The position numbers and the translations under genes were made by a program. The notes beneath the pieces are model-generated. The model searched no databases. It was not told the origin of the DNA and saw only the letters and a list, made by a program, of their open reading frames with translations. A DNA stretch of 64,000 nucleotides from Cinclus cinclus (lineage: Eukaryota; Chordata; Aves; Passeriformes; Cinclidae), in the NCBI RefSeq assembly GCF_963662255.1, contig NC_085046.1, positions 132,974,392 to 133,038,391 of the forward strand. The letters run 5' to 3'. Shown piece by piece: positions 41,853 to 53,798 of this stretch. How positions within the stretch are numbered: position 1 is the stretch's first letter; every line of letters begins with the position of its first letter.

Positions 41853-42640
41853 AAATGTACCCTCAGCAAGTTTGCTGACAATACAAAACTGGGAGAAGTG
41901 GCTGATAAATGTGAAGTCTGTGCTGCCATTCAGTGAGACTTGGGCAGGCTGGAGCTGGGTGGAGAGACACCGAATGAAGTCCAGCAAAGACAGGTACAGG
42001 GTCCTGCGCCCGAGGAGGAATACCCACCTGCACCAGAGCAGGCTGCTGGAGGGCAGCTCTGTGGGAAAAGGACCTTGGAGTCCTGGTGAAAGAACAAGGT
42101 GTCTGTGAGCCAGTGGTGCCCTTGTGGCCAAGAAGGCCACTGGTGTCCTGGGGTGCATCAGGAAAGCGTTGCCAGCAGATCAAGGGAGGGGCTCCTGCCC
42201 CTCTGCTCACATCTGGAGCGCTGATGTCCAGTTCAGGAGAGGCAAAGAACAAGTGGAGGGGGTCCACTAGGAGGGCTGTGGAGATGCTGAGGGGGCTAGA
42301 GCACCTCATTCATGGGGAAAGGCAGAGTGAGCTGTGCCTATTATTCTGGAGAAGGGAAGACTGAGAGGGGGAGGGGAACCTTTTCAAAGCATACAAATAT
42401 CTTAAGGGTGAGTGTCAAGAGGATGGGGCCTTACTGTTCAGTGGTCCCCAGTGACAAGATAAAAGGAGCAAAGGGCACAAACTGAAACCCAGTTAGTTTC
42501 ATGTAAATGTAAAGAAAAACAGCTCTGTGGATGACTGAGCACTGAAACAGCCTTCCAGAGGGGTTGTGGAGTCCTCTTCTCTTTAGATATTCAAAACTCA
42601 CCTGGACACAACCCTGAGCAGGTAAACCTGCTTTAACAGG
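41853..42640 (+). mobile_element. CR1 LINE, truncated at both ends, sense
   Basis: CCTCAGCAAGTTTGCTGACA, GCCATTCAGTGAGACTTGGGC, then GACAGGTACAGGGTCCTGCG, ACATCTGGAGCGCTGATGTCC and GCTAGAGCACCTCATTCATGG follow the avian CR1 3' region in order. It is the most GC-rich block of the window. The copy stops at CCTGAGCAGGTAAACCTGC... and lacks the last part of the 3' end (the 'gatgatctttaaggtcc' segment and terminal ATTCTATG units). It reads in the ZFPM2 sense direction. The overlapping 78-148-residue frames on both strands are by-products. Confidence 0.92.
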
Positions 42641-43509
42641 TCACATTATTGTCAAATTAAAAGAACCTCCATAAGCTAAATTACCACACATTCTAGTACA
42701 TATGTGAGACAAAGATCATAAAGTTTGTGGTTTAGTTAATTCCTAACTTCTCAGCTTCTCTTTCCTGACACTTTAGAACTGGCAGTCACATTAAGCATGG
42801 TGGGTTTTTCGTGTATATCTGTTATATCACCCGCTGTGTTTGTTTTTCCTTTAACTGTGTTGTTGTGTTATGAATCAGTTTAGGTGTGTTAACTTTTTAT
42901 TGAGGTCTAACCCAAATTTGCACTGAGTTCTACATACAAAAGTTTGGTCATGTTAGTAGAGACTGAATTTGGGCTGTCTTCAGGGTCTTCTTTTTCTTCA
43001 GTATTCTGTTTCATTTATATAAGCAAAAGACACAGGGGGAAAAAAGCAATAGTAATTTGAAGAGAAATAGTAACTGGAGAGAGACGTCATGGGTTCACTA
43101 CTGATTTCTGCACCTAAAAAGTCCAGATTATTTTTTTTCTCCTTTTTTGATTTAATTGCATGATGATGTACAGAGATGAGAGACCAGTTTCCATCTGAGG
43201 AAATGTAGCTAGGAGCAAAAGATGAACAGGAATAATCTGCAGCTACATACTAACTTAGAATAGATTAAATAAACAGAAGGAAAAAGACCCCTTTATTTTC
43301 TTCAGCAGTGTAGTGTGTCTTTGCTGGATGAGAAAAATGTGAGTATTTTGTCTTGAAACTGGGGATGTAAAATTACAGCAAGTAATGAGTATGTATTCCT
43401 CTGATCCCTTAATGTACTTGATGTGAGGCTCCTCTTTCATCGTAGCTAACATGCTGGCCATTAAATACACTGCAGCAGCATCATTAGTGGCTTCAAAGTG
43501 TTCCTACTT

Positions 43510-43620
43510 GCATCACATTTTTCTCTCCAGCAGGTGAGTGAGAACAGTGATTAGCAAATACCAGTATGTGTCACTCATTACACATGTGATTGCCAGTGAA
43601 GTCCTGTGTTTGGGGTAAGG
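43510..43620 (+). promoter_or_regulatory. ZFPM2: Candidate recursive splice site / poison exon in ZFPM2 intron 1
   Basis: A pyrimidine tract CATTTTTCTCTCCAGCAG ends at 43,533 and is followed at once by GTGAGT, giving CAG|GTGAGT, a full-consensus donor fused to an acceptor. Vertebrate recursive splice sites have this layout and usually define a short downstream exon. Here a second donor-like GGG|GTAAGG follows, bounding a possible 81-nt exon at 43,534-43,614. With the phase-1 intron, that exon would read xGT GAG TGA, an immediate stop, as expected for a poison RS-exon. Use in vivo is inference. Confidence 0.4.
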
Positions 43621-44923
43621 GCAGCACTGGAGTTGGAAGCAGAATGAACTATTGGTGCCTTCATGGCTCTGAAAAGCTTTTGGCTCCAAATATCACTTGG
43701 CTGTGTGTAAGATAAAATTCTTCCTATTTGGGGTATGATGTTGGAATCTGCTTTGCTACAGCAGTATGTGCTGAAGGAGATGGGCTGTAGAGAAAGGTGT
43801 CCTGAGTAATGAGCAGTGTGTTCCCTGCATGGCTGGAATTCTGAATGGTGAGATTAGGACATGGCAAGAAGGTCCTTTTACTTACCAGTATCACAGTTGT
43901 GACTGGAGGAAAGGATTCACTGAAAATTTCTGGATCCTGAATCCTCAGAGGATTTCCCTGGATTGTTTAGTGCAGCATACCATAAACATTGTTATGACAG
44001 GTGTTGGGGTAGATGTGTCTATTCCCTGTTCTCTTGGGTTGAGTTTAAAAAAAGCCCCTACAGTAGTACAACTGAAAAGAGAGTGTGGGTATTGTTCTAA
44101 AATTCCATCTTTAATTTCTATCTACTTCGTCGTAAGATGCAAGATGAGGGACTTTTATTTCTTAGAAAGATGAATATCAAATCTTAAAATACTTTACCTG
44201 TGAAAAACAATATGAACATGTTAAGAAAAAAAATTATAACTTAATGCCCTTTTTTCTTTCTACATGTAATTTCAGGGAAGGACACAGAATTAACAAGCCG
44301 TCTTCTTACACAAGTGGTGCTTTCTTTTTAATTTTTTTTAAGCCTGTAAGTTTAAATATGAACATCATACTTATCTAACTAAAACAATGCAGTAGAACTG
44401 GAAAATATTTTCATCAAAAGGAGCTGTGTATCATGGGGCAAATGATATTGCCAATATTTTGAATCAGATTACCTGTAGTTTCAAAATTTGTTTTGTAAAA
44501 TTTAGCAGATAGGAATCATACAGAAATAAATGATGGGTTTAAAAATGACAAAATATATCATAATTCAGGGAAAAATACTTCAGGGGCAATATTTCTGTGT
44601 AAGGAAGCAAGAAATCTTCCTTGTTTACTCTGTTAAATTTAAGAAAACTACTGATAAACTACACCATTGTAAAATTATTCCTAACATGAAAAGTTATCTA
44701 AAAGGATCATTAATGCATCTCTGAGAGTTTTATGTGCAGCTGCTGTTTGCTTTGTAGGCTTTAGTTAAAAATTCCCTTCAGAAAAATTGTAAATAGGTGC
44801 ACTCTGGAACTGTGATGGTTCTGTCTTGCTGCTGTGATTTTTGTAGGGTGCTGAGTCACAATACTCGTCTTGATCTTTGTTCTTCTCTTTCTCCTCTTGT
44901 ATCGGCAGAAATACACAGAGCAG

Positions 44924-44949
44924 CATCTGCTGTGGAGCATCTGCTGTGC
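44924..44949. repeat. Short tandem duplication, 14-bp period
   Basis: GCATCTGCTGTG occurs exactly at 44,924 and at 44,938, separated by GA. Confidence 0.8.
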
Positions 44950-47900
44950 AGCTGTTACAGTGTAGGTAGAATTAAGACATGTATTTTGGCATGAGCAGGG
45001 CCTTGAAAACTGGGGTCTGATATTTAACTGCAGAGGTCTCGCAGTTCATGTTCTGTGTGCACTTGTTCACTATTTTTTGAAATTAATGTCTCCCTAAGCA
45101 TATTTTCAATTGTTCCTTTTTCATCATTTCGCTTTTATTGATTGGAAATATTCTGGCCTTGGCTCTAAGAGCAAACTGACCATAGGCCCTGTCAATTTTG
45201 TTGTGGCCTCTTGGATAATGGTAAGAGAAAAGAAGACAAGAGGATAAATGAAAGTGAAGTTCCAAATTACTGGAACATTTAAAGGTCTTTGAAAAGTTCA
45301 TATACAAGCACAGTTAATGCTGTCATGCACCGAAGTGCCAAAAGACCTAGCAGTGAAGAATATTAATCTACTTTAATAAAATCAAAGGGTTCATTTTTTT
45401 TTTTGTAAAGAAATAATTTGAATAAAATTTGACCCTTTCTACAATAGTCTGTGGGTCAAATTGAACCTACTATTAAAATTCTCTAATATCTTTCTTGTAT
45501 TACCATTTCAAAACTCAATTTAAATATTCACAGAGCTCCTTTTTTTAATAAACTTAACAAAATTCAGGTAATTTCCTTCAACTTTCTTGATTGAAGGAAG
45601 GCAGCAGGTACAGATATAAAAAGATGTACAGCTACAAGCAAAACCTGAAATCAATTATATATAAGAAATAACATAACACATGGAAAGAAATTAATCAAAA
45701 GGAAAAAATTCTGCTATATGATTTTCTTGGTCTGCTACCTGCAGGCAAGGAACGTAAATGAAAAAAAAAAAAATCAGCATTCTTCTTACAGATAAGGGGA
45801 AAATTAATAAAAATGTTTCCTTCCTACCAGATCCCCTGATGCAACTTACGTTAAAAGTGAGTGGCTGCAGGAAGAACTTACGTGTTTAAAAATAACTTTT
45901 TTTTTTTTCCTACAGAAATATACTTTTATACCTTTTTCTTGCTGTTAAGCTCAATTGCATCAGGTTGGTATAGATTATAGTATCCAAAAAAGTGTTTCTT
46001 TTCCTTTCCCTCCGTTAAGTTCAACACTGAATCATGGCCATATAGTTTCTCCCAGTTTGAAAGTGGGAAATAGTTCATTCTGCTTGGATACCCCAATGAA
46101 GATGTAAGGAATTGCTTGCAAATTGGAGCAATCTTCCAATCTGGACAAAAGTTCTGAAGTTCAGCCAATTTGCTAAACAGACTGGAGAGGTTCAATGTGC
46201 ACAGGCAGCACTGCATCTCTTAAATATAGCTCAAAATGTAATAGGAATGACAGAAATATTTTAGTTAAGATAAATAACTAATAAACAATTGGGCTGAAGA
46301 GGATGGAGAAATCTCTAAGGAAGTCCTCTATGGAAAATTTCCCAAGAAGAAGAGCACTCTTAATTGTCATATAGTGTCTTCACTCCCATTGCCATATTTT
46401 AAATTATATAAATTGAGCTATCTCTTGTATTTTTAGTATTCCTGACTGAATTTTTAGGAAAAAAATTCCCTACAGTGTGAATTAATGGGAAGTGCTTGCC
46501 TGCTGCTTGTCTTATGTAATCGTTTCTGCTTTGAATGAATGTTCATGTTGAAACAGGAGATAAATGGATTGATTTTTCTGAAGCTTTTCTCTCTGTAATC
46601 AGAGAGCATCACGTACCTAGGTCTTACCATAAGCTAAGGATAATCTGTATGTGGCAGCATGTTTTCCTAGGAAGTACTGAATGGATCCCACAGAACATGG
46701 AAAATGTCTGATGTTGATCCAGTGAATTTCAGGCTTCTGATTTATTGAATTTGTTACTATTTAATACTGTTATTGCTAATTATACTCATTTAGCTCTCCC
46801 CAGCCACTCACTGTCAAGTACTGTAGGCTTTCTGAGGCATTCTTAATTTGTTAAGAGAACTGATTTATGTTGCTGCTGTGGGAGTGTAGGAGAATATTGG
46901 TAGGTGAGAAGGAAGCTAACCACTTCACATTTTCATTAGATAATTATTTCAATGATACTTTTCTAGTAGTATACATGTATTTTAAGTGCAAAACACTGGT
47001 CAGGAAAGCATATTAAGCACGTGTTTAATTTGAGTGTGCATTTAAGTGGTTTCATTAGTGAGAAGTCTGATGAATTTGACTATGAGAAATTATTACAGAA
47101 CTTACCCAGTTTAATGTTATTGAATTTCAATTATTTCCTTACAGTTATAGTACCATAAAACTGGAGTCAAGCATTGATGTATCAGGACTAATGTGCTCAA
47201 AGGGTTCGATGCTCAAATTTGTGTTAAGAGGAGTATTTATTGTAGAAAAAGTGTCTTTTGTTAAGTGACTGTAAATCCTTTTCTGATGGCTCATTCTCAC
47301 ACTCTTATGTCTTATTAATATTATTGCAGTGTTGGTTTTGTTTTGTTAAATGTCGCCTGTCCTTTTAAGTGCTGAGGTAGCATCTGTTACTCACTGTGTT
47401 GGGATTGCCACTTAGCTAGCTATCTTTGTGTGCTTGCATCTACATGTTTGCATTTACATTACAGTATATGTTACTTTAGGAATATCTGTTTATTTAGCAT
47501 TTAATAATAGTGCTAAAAAAATATGTCCTTGAGTGCCTGTAAATCTGGTACAAATGAGGGAGCACAGCTCGGATTTCCCCACACTGGGCTGCAAAGTGCC
47601 CTCAATCAGAAGTAATTTTCTCCATGAAGGCACATGCACTAGTCAGCCTCTCCTCAGTGGATACTGTTATTTGTATCAAATTATAAGTGGTGGTTTCTCA
47701 AAGTGTACTACTGTGTCCACTAAGCCATACAGATTTCTACCACATTGACTATTTCGTTGCTGTCACTAGTTGTACTGTTCTCTACTGTGTCTTGTTTATC
47801 TCTGCTGTTTGCAAAAGGAGTTGAGATTTATGTTCATATCAGTAAATATTAATGAATTGGAGTAAGTACCAAGCGAGTAAGTAAAGTACTCAACTCCTCT

Positions 47901-50900
47901 AAATCCTCTTTTGTGTACAACAATGCTTATTTGCTCATTTTATAAAGGAAGAAGTTTTCTTTAGTGTTTCATGAAAAATACAGAATAAGTTAATAGAGAC
48001 TTAATTTTCCTCAAATTAATTTACCACCATTTAAGATTAGAAATTGAGGTTTTACCTTGTGCGATTGGGAATTCTTAACTATTCATCATTATCTAGCTAA
48101 TCTGAAGCATTTCAGAATGACCTCTCCTTATATTGCATCACAGCTTTTTACAAACTGCTAATATGAAAAGAATTGCTGAAATGAGAAGACAAACATCTAG
48201 ACTATCTCTGGAATTAACTATTCATCTAAATTCTTAAACTGCTTAAGTTTGAAATTTTACTGCTTTAATTATTAAAGAGTCTAATCATATCTCAGAGCTG
48301 TTTGTTGACAGATCACTATGACAGATGAATTTCAGTAATAGCAAATTTAGGATTTTCATTGCTCTGTCATTATGGCTACTGGCTTTAAAGTCACACTTAA
48401 TCAGCAGTTATTGAAAAGGATTTTTCAGCAGAACAGGATGGGACCTTAGCCCTGGTCCAGTTGAAATAAAAGTAGACATAATTCATGTTGTGCCACAAGT
48501 ACTTAATTACATGATTAGTTTAAGTAATGTGAGTAATACTATTAAATTAAATCAACAATTTTAGAGAAATGCAGAAGGTAAAGCATGGTACTAAAGTAAT
48601 TGACTCACCTATATTTGGACTGTTGAAGGTAATATATGAACATAACAACAACTGGGGGAAAAAAAGCACTGTCACAGAAAAGAGTTGAAGGAAACTCTAT
48701 TGATTTAAAACACATTTAAGTATTTTAAATCAGGTAAAAAGTTGCAGTGGCTTTTGTGCAGGTTGTTCCCTAGATAGAGGAGCTAGCCAATTCTGATACC
48801 TACCTATAAGTCTTCAAACCTGATAAATTCTTAGTTCTCGAGCTGATATAATTTATTGGTACCGGCTAGAGGTTTTTGCTGGCACATGACTAAATCAGGC
48901 AAACATAAGCCTGCATAGTTAATGTTTTTGCATTTGTGAAGAATATTTAGTTCCATACACTCTTTATTGTGAGATTCTGAAAATGTGTTTTTATTTGTCT
49001 GTTTATGTGTAAGTAATTAGATAGTCAAGAATAGAGAATTTACTCGATATTTCCTTGTAATGGCTTTGGATTTTAGTGTTTTCCTTGACCCACTCTGTTT
49101 GAGTAAAATTAAAAATGGCTGCAGAAATCATTGTGTTTGAAAGTAGCAACTGAGAAATACATAATTTTGATCTCATTCTTGGGAGTTGGTCTTATTAATG
49201 TTGTACAATGCCTTACTCTTTAGTTATCAGTTACAATATACCAGCTCTGGGCATGACATGAGCTGACTGTATTTTGACATCTAAAAAATGAAAGACAGCT
49301 CAACATGCATAAGACAGAACTTGTCCCAAAGATCAGGTTGTAGGATTAGACAAGGCAGCAGTTGCCTGAAACCTAGACAAAGATTTACGCATGAATCCTC
49401 CAACTTCAGCAATTACCATTGCTGATGTTTGGTGCACGGGCTCTGATGCCAGTCCCCGTTAGGTAAAACTCTGATATGTGTCTGTATACATCTGGATAAA
49501 CTTTGCTGGGTTTTGTAAGTGGGCTGCGTGCACAAGGCAAATCCTGGTGTAGATGCATGCACACCTCTGATCTCCTTGGGATGTGACAGCATTTACATTT
49601 ATGTTTGCAAATGCTTGGACATATAACTTCAGGAAATATTACATACCTGTTCACACATAGAATGTATCTATAGTAGCATTAGTCACTATGTTTTTTAGTC
49701 TAAGATCGATTTAAGAAATAAAGTCCTGGCCCGCAGAGTGACAGGGGTTTGAAACAGTGCTGTGAAGCTGGTATGTACATTGTATTTCTTCTCCTTTCTT
49801 GGAAGGAGTGTCAATGGGAATTCTAAAGTGTGTTTCCATGACTGCTGCAAATGAAAGCATAGCAACTGCATTTCTGTTCTTTTCCTAATTAGCATACAGT
49901 GATTATTAGCTTGCTGATTACATGTTGGTGACCTGATCAAACAAACTGGTTTAACATCTAGAAACAGACCTAATATACGTGCCAATTGCATTACTTGCAG
50001 GTAAATTGCTTTTGCTGTATTTTGTAAGACACATTGTAAAAGTCAATAACAAAGAGCTAGTCATTCAGCAGGAAATTGACTTTCACTGAAAATATTGGCT
50101 GAAGTTTAAATTTTTTCCTCAGATTTAAAACATTTGGAAAATCTCTTAGGCTTATAGCTGCACTTTAAATGAAGCAAAATATGGTGTTAATACATTTTTA
50201 TACCTGGCAAAAATTTACATTTCATTAAAATAGCATATTTTTTCCTAGTTTATTTATCCAAATGTTACTAGGAGTTCACACCAGTAACTGGCTCTACTGA
50301 CAATGTCACATATTAATAATCAAATGAAATTTGAGTAGTATTTCTGATAGTTTTTGCAGAACCCCTTGTGCTTTCATTTCAAGAACCTAGACACACGTAA
50401 GGTGCCTGGAGTGCCCATGCTCAGCTGCAGCACACTGCTCCAGCGTGTGCTCGTGCTTTGTTCTCTGTTCTGTACAGTGCCATAGCCACTCTTCATTCCC
50501 TCTGCATATGAACTTGCTGGATTTTTTCCCAGCATGGCTGGAAGGTGCAATTAACAGTAATGGATACTTTGATAGTGAGAATCTTTCTTTCTTCAGCCAT
50601 AATAATAGCCCCTTATTTTAGGAGCTATATTCTTGAATGACAGCTACTGTGGGCGAGTATGTGTCTACAGAAGTGGGCTCATTTGGTCAGATTCTCAGCT
50701 GGCACAGAGAGTCATATTTCCATGAAAGATAGTAAGCTATATTAATTTATGGAATCCCAGCTGGGAATCTCAATCAATTTCAATAAAAAGTAACCATCAT
50801 ATTCCTCTGAAGCAAGAATTACACAACCTAGCCTAAAGTGAATTCTGCTGTTTTAATAAATGTAGGTAGTCACTGGTTGGTAATAAATTACATAAAATTA

Positions 50901-52177
50901 GAGTGCAGTCAATATTTGATTTCTTTAAGAATTTATTCCTTCCTTTTCCTTGAACATAACAGAATCATTTATGTATTGTATCTCAGCATGATAGATTATA
51001 TAGGTATAGTGTATTTAATACCATAAAACTACCATATAAATACAAATCACATTTTTTTTCATTAGCTAGCTCTCTTTCATTTTGAAGAAGAAATACTCAG
51101 TCAATTATAAATGAGGCTGTGCTTTCATTGGAGAGTGAAATACGTAATTTTTTTTCAAGCCTCAGCCATGTATAATGAAATCTCTCTTTTGAAATCCAGT
51201 CTTAAGATGGATTTTGAAACATACTGACATTTAATAAAATCTTTGTTAAATTAAAATATGTTCAGTTATTTCAAATCTCTATTTAAATCTAGGGTAAAAT
51301 TCTACATCCTGCACAAGAGATGTCTTTAGCAAATAGTTGCTATTAACCAATGATTTTGAAGTATGTGTATATAAGAAAGATTTCAGTTTTTGAGCATATT
51401 CTAATTGGTAACCTTGGTGTTATGTATTATAATCTGTCTGGTGTGGTCTCTTCAAGAGGATCTGTAGCAGTAGTATCTTTAGGTAACTGGAGGAAAAGTC
51501 AAAGACCTCAGACTACCATTTCAAATTCAAACTCATGCCCTGTTTCTGTAACTGGTTTGTGTTTTTGTAGCCCTGGGCTGGCAGTTTACCAGGACATTTG
51601 TTTGGCCTCTGTGAAATGAATAAATAGTCTCTTGAGTCCTGTCCATTGACTGACAATCTGTTAAAGAGTCTGGCATGAATGATCATGGATACCATCAGGG
51701 GCCGGTTGAAGGAAAATAACGGAATAAGCTGAAGTTTGTGCTGTCAAAACCTTTGTAGTATTTCTCTGTTGTCAGTACTTTTAATTTGATTAACAAAGCT
51801 TGTAAAGGAACATTTTAAGTACTGTAATTCAGCATCAAAAACAATCACTGAAAAACAAGAGAAAGCTCTTCATTATTTATGTTGTTTCACAAATACAGCT
51901 TTGATTTCAGCTGTTAAAACTGTCTGAGTATAATAGTAGAGCCCAGTGAATAATGAAAAACCCCCATGTGTGAGTATTATTAATACATATTATTAATGAA
52001 ACTTTGCATATTGTGATTTGAAGTCATCAGGAAAAGTCACTTTCAATTTCCATTTCCATAAAGTGTTACTTGTCCAATTCTAATAAATGCTGAACACAGC
52101 TGTGAAAGCAAAAACTAGCTAAAGAAAGCCAGTTAGAAGTTCACTAAGGTTTTATTTCACATTGTCCTGTTAGATGG

Positions 52178-52209
52178 TTTTGCCACAGTGTCCCTGATTC
52201 TTTTTCAAG
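52178..52209 (+). promoter_or_regulatory. ZFPM2: 3' splice site of the ZFPM2 exon
   Basis: The tract CCTGATTCTTTTTCAAG ends at AG 52,208-52,209, immediately before the conserved Pro-Leu-Glu-Asp codons. A second possible acceptor, GCCACAG ending at 52,188, lies 21 nt upstream. Because 21 is a multiple of three and the frame stays open, its use would insert seven residues in frame. Confidence 0.85.
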
Positions 52210-52368
52210 GGCCCCTTGAAGATGCCACTGAGGATGAAGAAGAAGAGTGCCTGTCTGAGGAAAATGATACTATCTCAAAAGAAGACTTTCCATTGGAGGA
52301 AAGCTTTTCTGCAGAGTTTGAGCCTGAAAATCTGAGCTGTGAAGAAGTGGAATACTTTTGTAATAAAG
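52210..52368 (+). CDS. ZFPM2: ZFPM2 (FOG2) internal coding exon, probably exon 2
   Basis: ZFPM2 (FOG2) is a nuclear multi-zinc-finger cofactor that binds the N-terminal finger of GATA4/5/6 and mainly represses their targets in heart, coronary vessel, diaphragm and gonad development. The exon is 159 nt: two bases finishing a split codon (xGG, Arg in the known protein), 52 full codons, and one base (G) opening a split Gly codon, so it is phase 1 at both ends. The translation starts [18 protein letters not shown] and ends [14 protein letters not shown]. This matches human ZFPM2 from about residue 15 to 66 as I recall it, with a few conservative changes. The segment is strongly acidic and precedes all zinc fingers; the NuRD-recruiting N-terminal motif belongs to the preceding exon, which is outside the window. 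A pyrimidine-rich TTCTTTTTCAAG precedes the exon and AAG|GTAATC follows it. The open frame runs a little past both splice sites, but those extensions are intronic. Identification is from memory of the protein, not from a search. Confidence 0.95.
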
Positions 52369-52374
52369 GTAATC
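52366..52374 (+). promoter_or_regulatory. ZFPM2: 5' splice site of the ZFPM2 exon
   Basis: AAG|GTAATC has the invariant GT at 52,369-52,370 but departs from the GTRAGT consensus at +5 and +6, so it is only a moderate donor. The placement fits the phase-1 Gly codon that ends this exon in ZFPM2. Confidence 0.85.
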
Positions 52375-53009
52375 ATTGTAGCCAACCTCTTGAGAAAATA
52401 CTGGCCAAATTTTGTCCAATTGGTCAAAGATATTTTTTGGTTTAAAATGTACAAAAAGCCCTATTAATGCTACCTTTAAAACAGGAAAGAGAGTCACTTG
52501 TGAAATTAAGTCTAGTAAGGGATAAATACTTAGTTACATTGAAAGACACTTTTCAGAGACATGAATCATCTTGCCTTAATGTTTTCCTCCTAGTGTTATT
52601 TCCTATATATTTAACTGTAGACAACAGGCCCCAGAACTCAAATATTATCAGATATGAAGCTAGCAATTCAGCATGTCTGTTCACTGCTTCTTTGACTAAA
52701 AAACATTGCTAGGAAAACAGATTGTGTCTGTAGATTCTAGCAATAAAATAGTGCTTATTATCAACTTTATTATGCACAGCAGAAAACTTGATTTGTGAAA
52801 GGATAACTTTTGAAGTTGCAAATATGTTTTTGGTGCGCTTGTTACTTGTGAATTATTGAAGATCAAGGTATTTTAGCATAAGACACACCAATCCATTCTT
52901 ACCAGCTCAGTCTGCAAGGGCAAGGTTGTGCTGCTTCCCAGTCAGCTGGCAGAAAAACACACTATTGTTATTTAGAGCACTGAATTAACCTTCTTCCTGC
53001 CGGATGTCC

Positions 53010-53078
53010 ACTTGATTGCTTTATTGTTTGTCTTCTGCAGGTAAGGATGCCTATCAAAAGCTGAAGTTGTTACGGTGA
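53010..53078 (+). promoter_or_regulatory. ZFPM2: Candidate recursive splice site or alternative terminal exon in ZFPM2 intron 2
   Basis: The tract TGCTTTATTGTTTGTCTTCTGCAG ends at 53,040 and abuts GTAAGG, so a strong acceptor and a strong donor share one point. Splicing from the ZFPM2 exon would rebuild AAG|GTAAGG, closer to consensus than the exon's own AAG|GTAATC. If retained as an exon, the phase-1 reading is Gly-Lys-Asp-Ala-Tyr-Gln-Lys-Leu-Lys-Leu-Leu-Arg then TGA at 53,076-53,078. That would truncate FOG2 before every zinc finger. Lying only 672 nt from the exon is unusual for a ratchet point, so an alternative exon or chance remains possible. Confidence 0.4.
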
Positions 53079-53798
53079 TGTTCTTCTGTTAGTCCACAAT
53101 TCCCTCAGGCATTAGGATGTTGATGGTTTCTCTGTCTTTCTGTTCTTTCCCAGATATTGACATACATTTTCTCATGATAACTTGACATGCTTCTGGTTTT
53201 GTATTATTTTCATCTGTCTTGGACAAAGTTAAATAAGTCCGTTAGATAAGTCAAGTGTTCTGACTGCAGAATATTAGTCCTTCCTAGAGTCTTCAGTCAT
53301 CAGTGGCAAAGGCATTACAATGTATTTTCTGTATATCCTCTATATAGCTTCTACAGGTTCTTGATACTTAGTAAGTCACCCTAAGAGATGAAAACAGTCT
53401 AATCCATAGTTTGGAGTTCAGCTGCTACAAATCTTACTATGAGGAGACCCCAGATCATCAATAGATTCTTTACAAACAGGAAAAATTAGTTACTGCTGCT
53501 ATTGTAACTGATTGTAATAAATGCTACAGTTCGTGTTTACTGGTTCACTTGTCTTTCAGACACCGTTTTCCTTAGCTGGAAAAAAAGTACTCCTCCTGTT
53601 ATTGGCAGTAATAAATAAATATTTAAACCACTGTTTGCATAATTATTATACTGGTCTCTCTTGAATTGGTCTTGTCAGCAGTGGAATACTATGTTCCACT
53701 ATTAGTTCATATCATATCATATAATTTTGATTTAGTTACCTCTCTTAATGCATTTCCAGGACCTACCAGTGGAAAATACTATAGTTTGAGGTGACATT

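Larger units (their letters stand above)
42641..52177. other. Intronic approach to the ZFPM2 exon
   Basis: Holds the fused splice signal at 43,533 and a weaker one at 50,000 (TTACTTGCAG|GTAAAT). A GC-richer block of about 100 bp lies at 50,398-50,500. The 114-codon frame at 43,829-44,173 has no recognisable domain. No mobile element identified. Confidence 0.55.
1..52209 (+). other. ZFPM2: ZFPM2 intron 1 (3' portion)
   Basis: No spliced coding exon or CpG-rich promoter could be recognised upstream of the exon at 52,210, so this whole stretch is read as the 3' part of ZFPM2 intron 1. ZFPM2 is known for very long introns at the 5' end of the gene. The phase is inferred to be 1 from the split Arg codon. 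The repeats and relics inside it are listed separately. A noncoding RNA or enhancer inside it cannot be excluded from sequence alone. Confidence 0.85.

Noticed and set aside
41863..42309. 148-codon minus-strand open frame and overlapping frames on both strands
   Set aside because: They lie entirely within the GC-rich CR1 copy; the sequence aligns with the non-coding part of CR1 and the frames are by-products.
43829..44173. 114-codon + strand open frame
   Set aside because: No recognisable motif; length is within chance for a 64-kb window.
47195..47225. GGGTTCGATGCTC as a tRNA T-arm
   Set aside because: No A-box, acceptor stem or anticodon arm could be found at the right spacing.
49985..50010. 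TTACTTGCAG|GTAAAT as a recursive splice site
   Set aside because: There is almost no pyrimidine tract and the donor half (GTAAAT) is weak.
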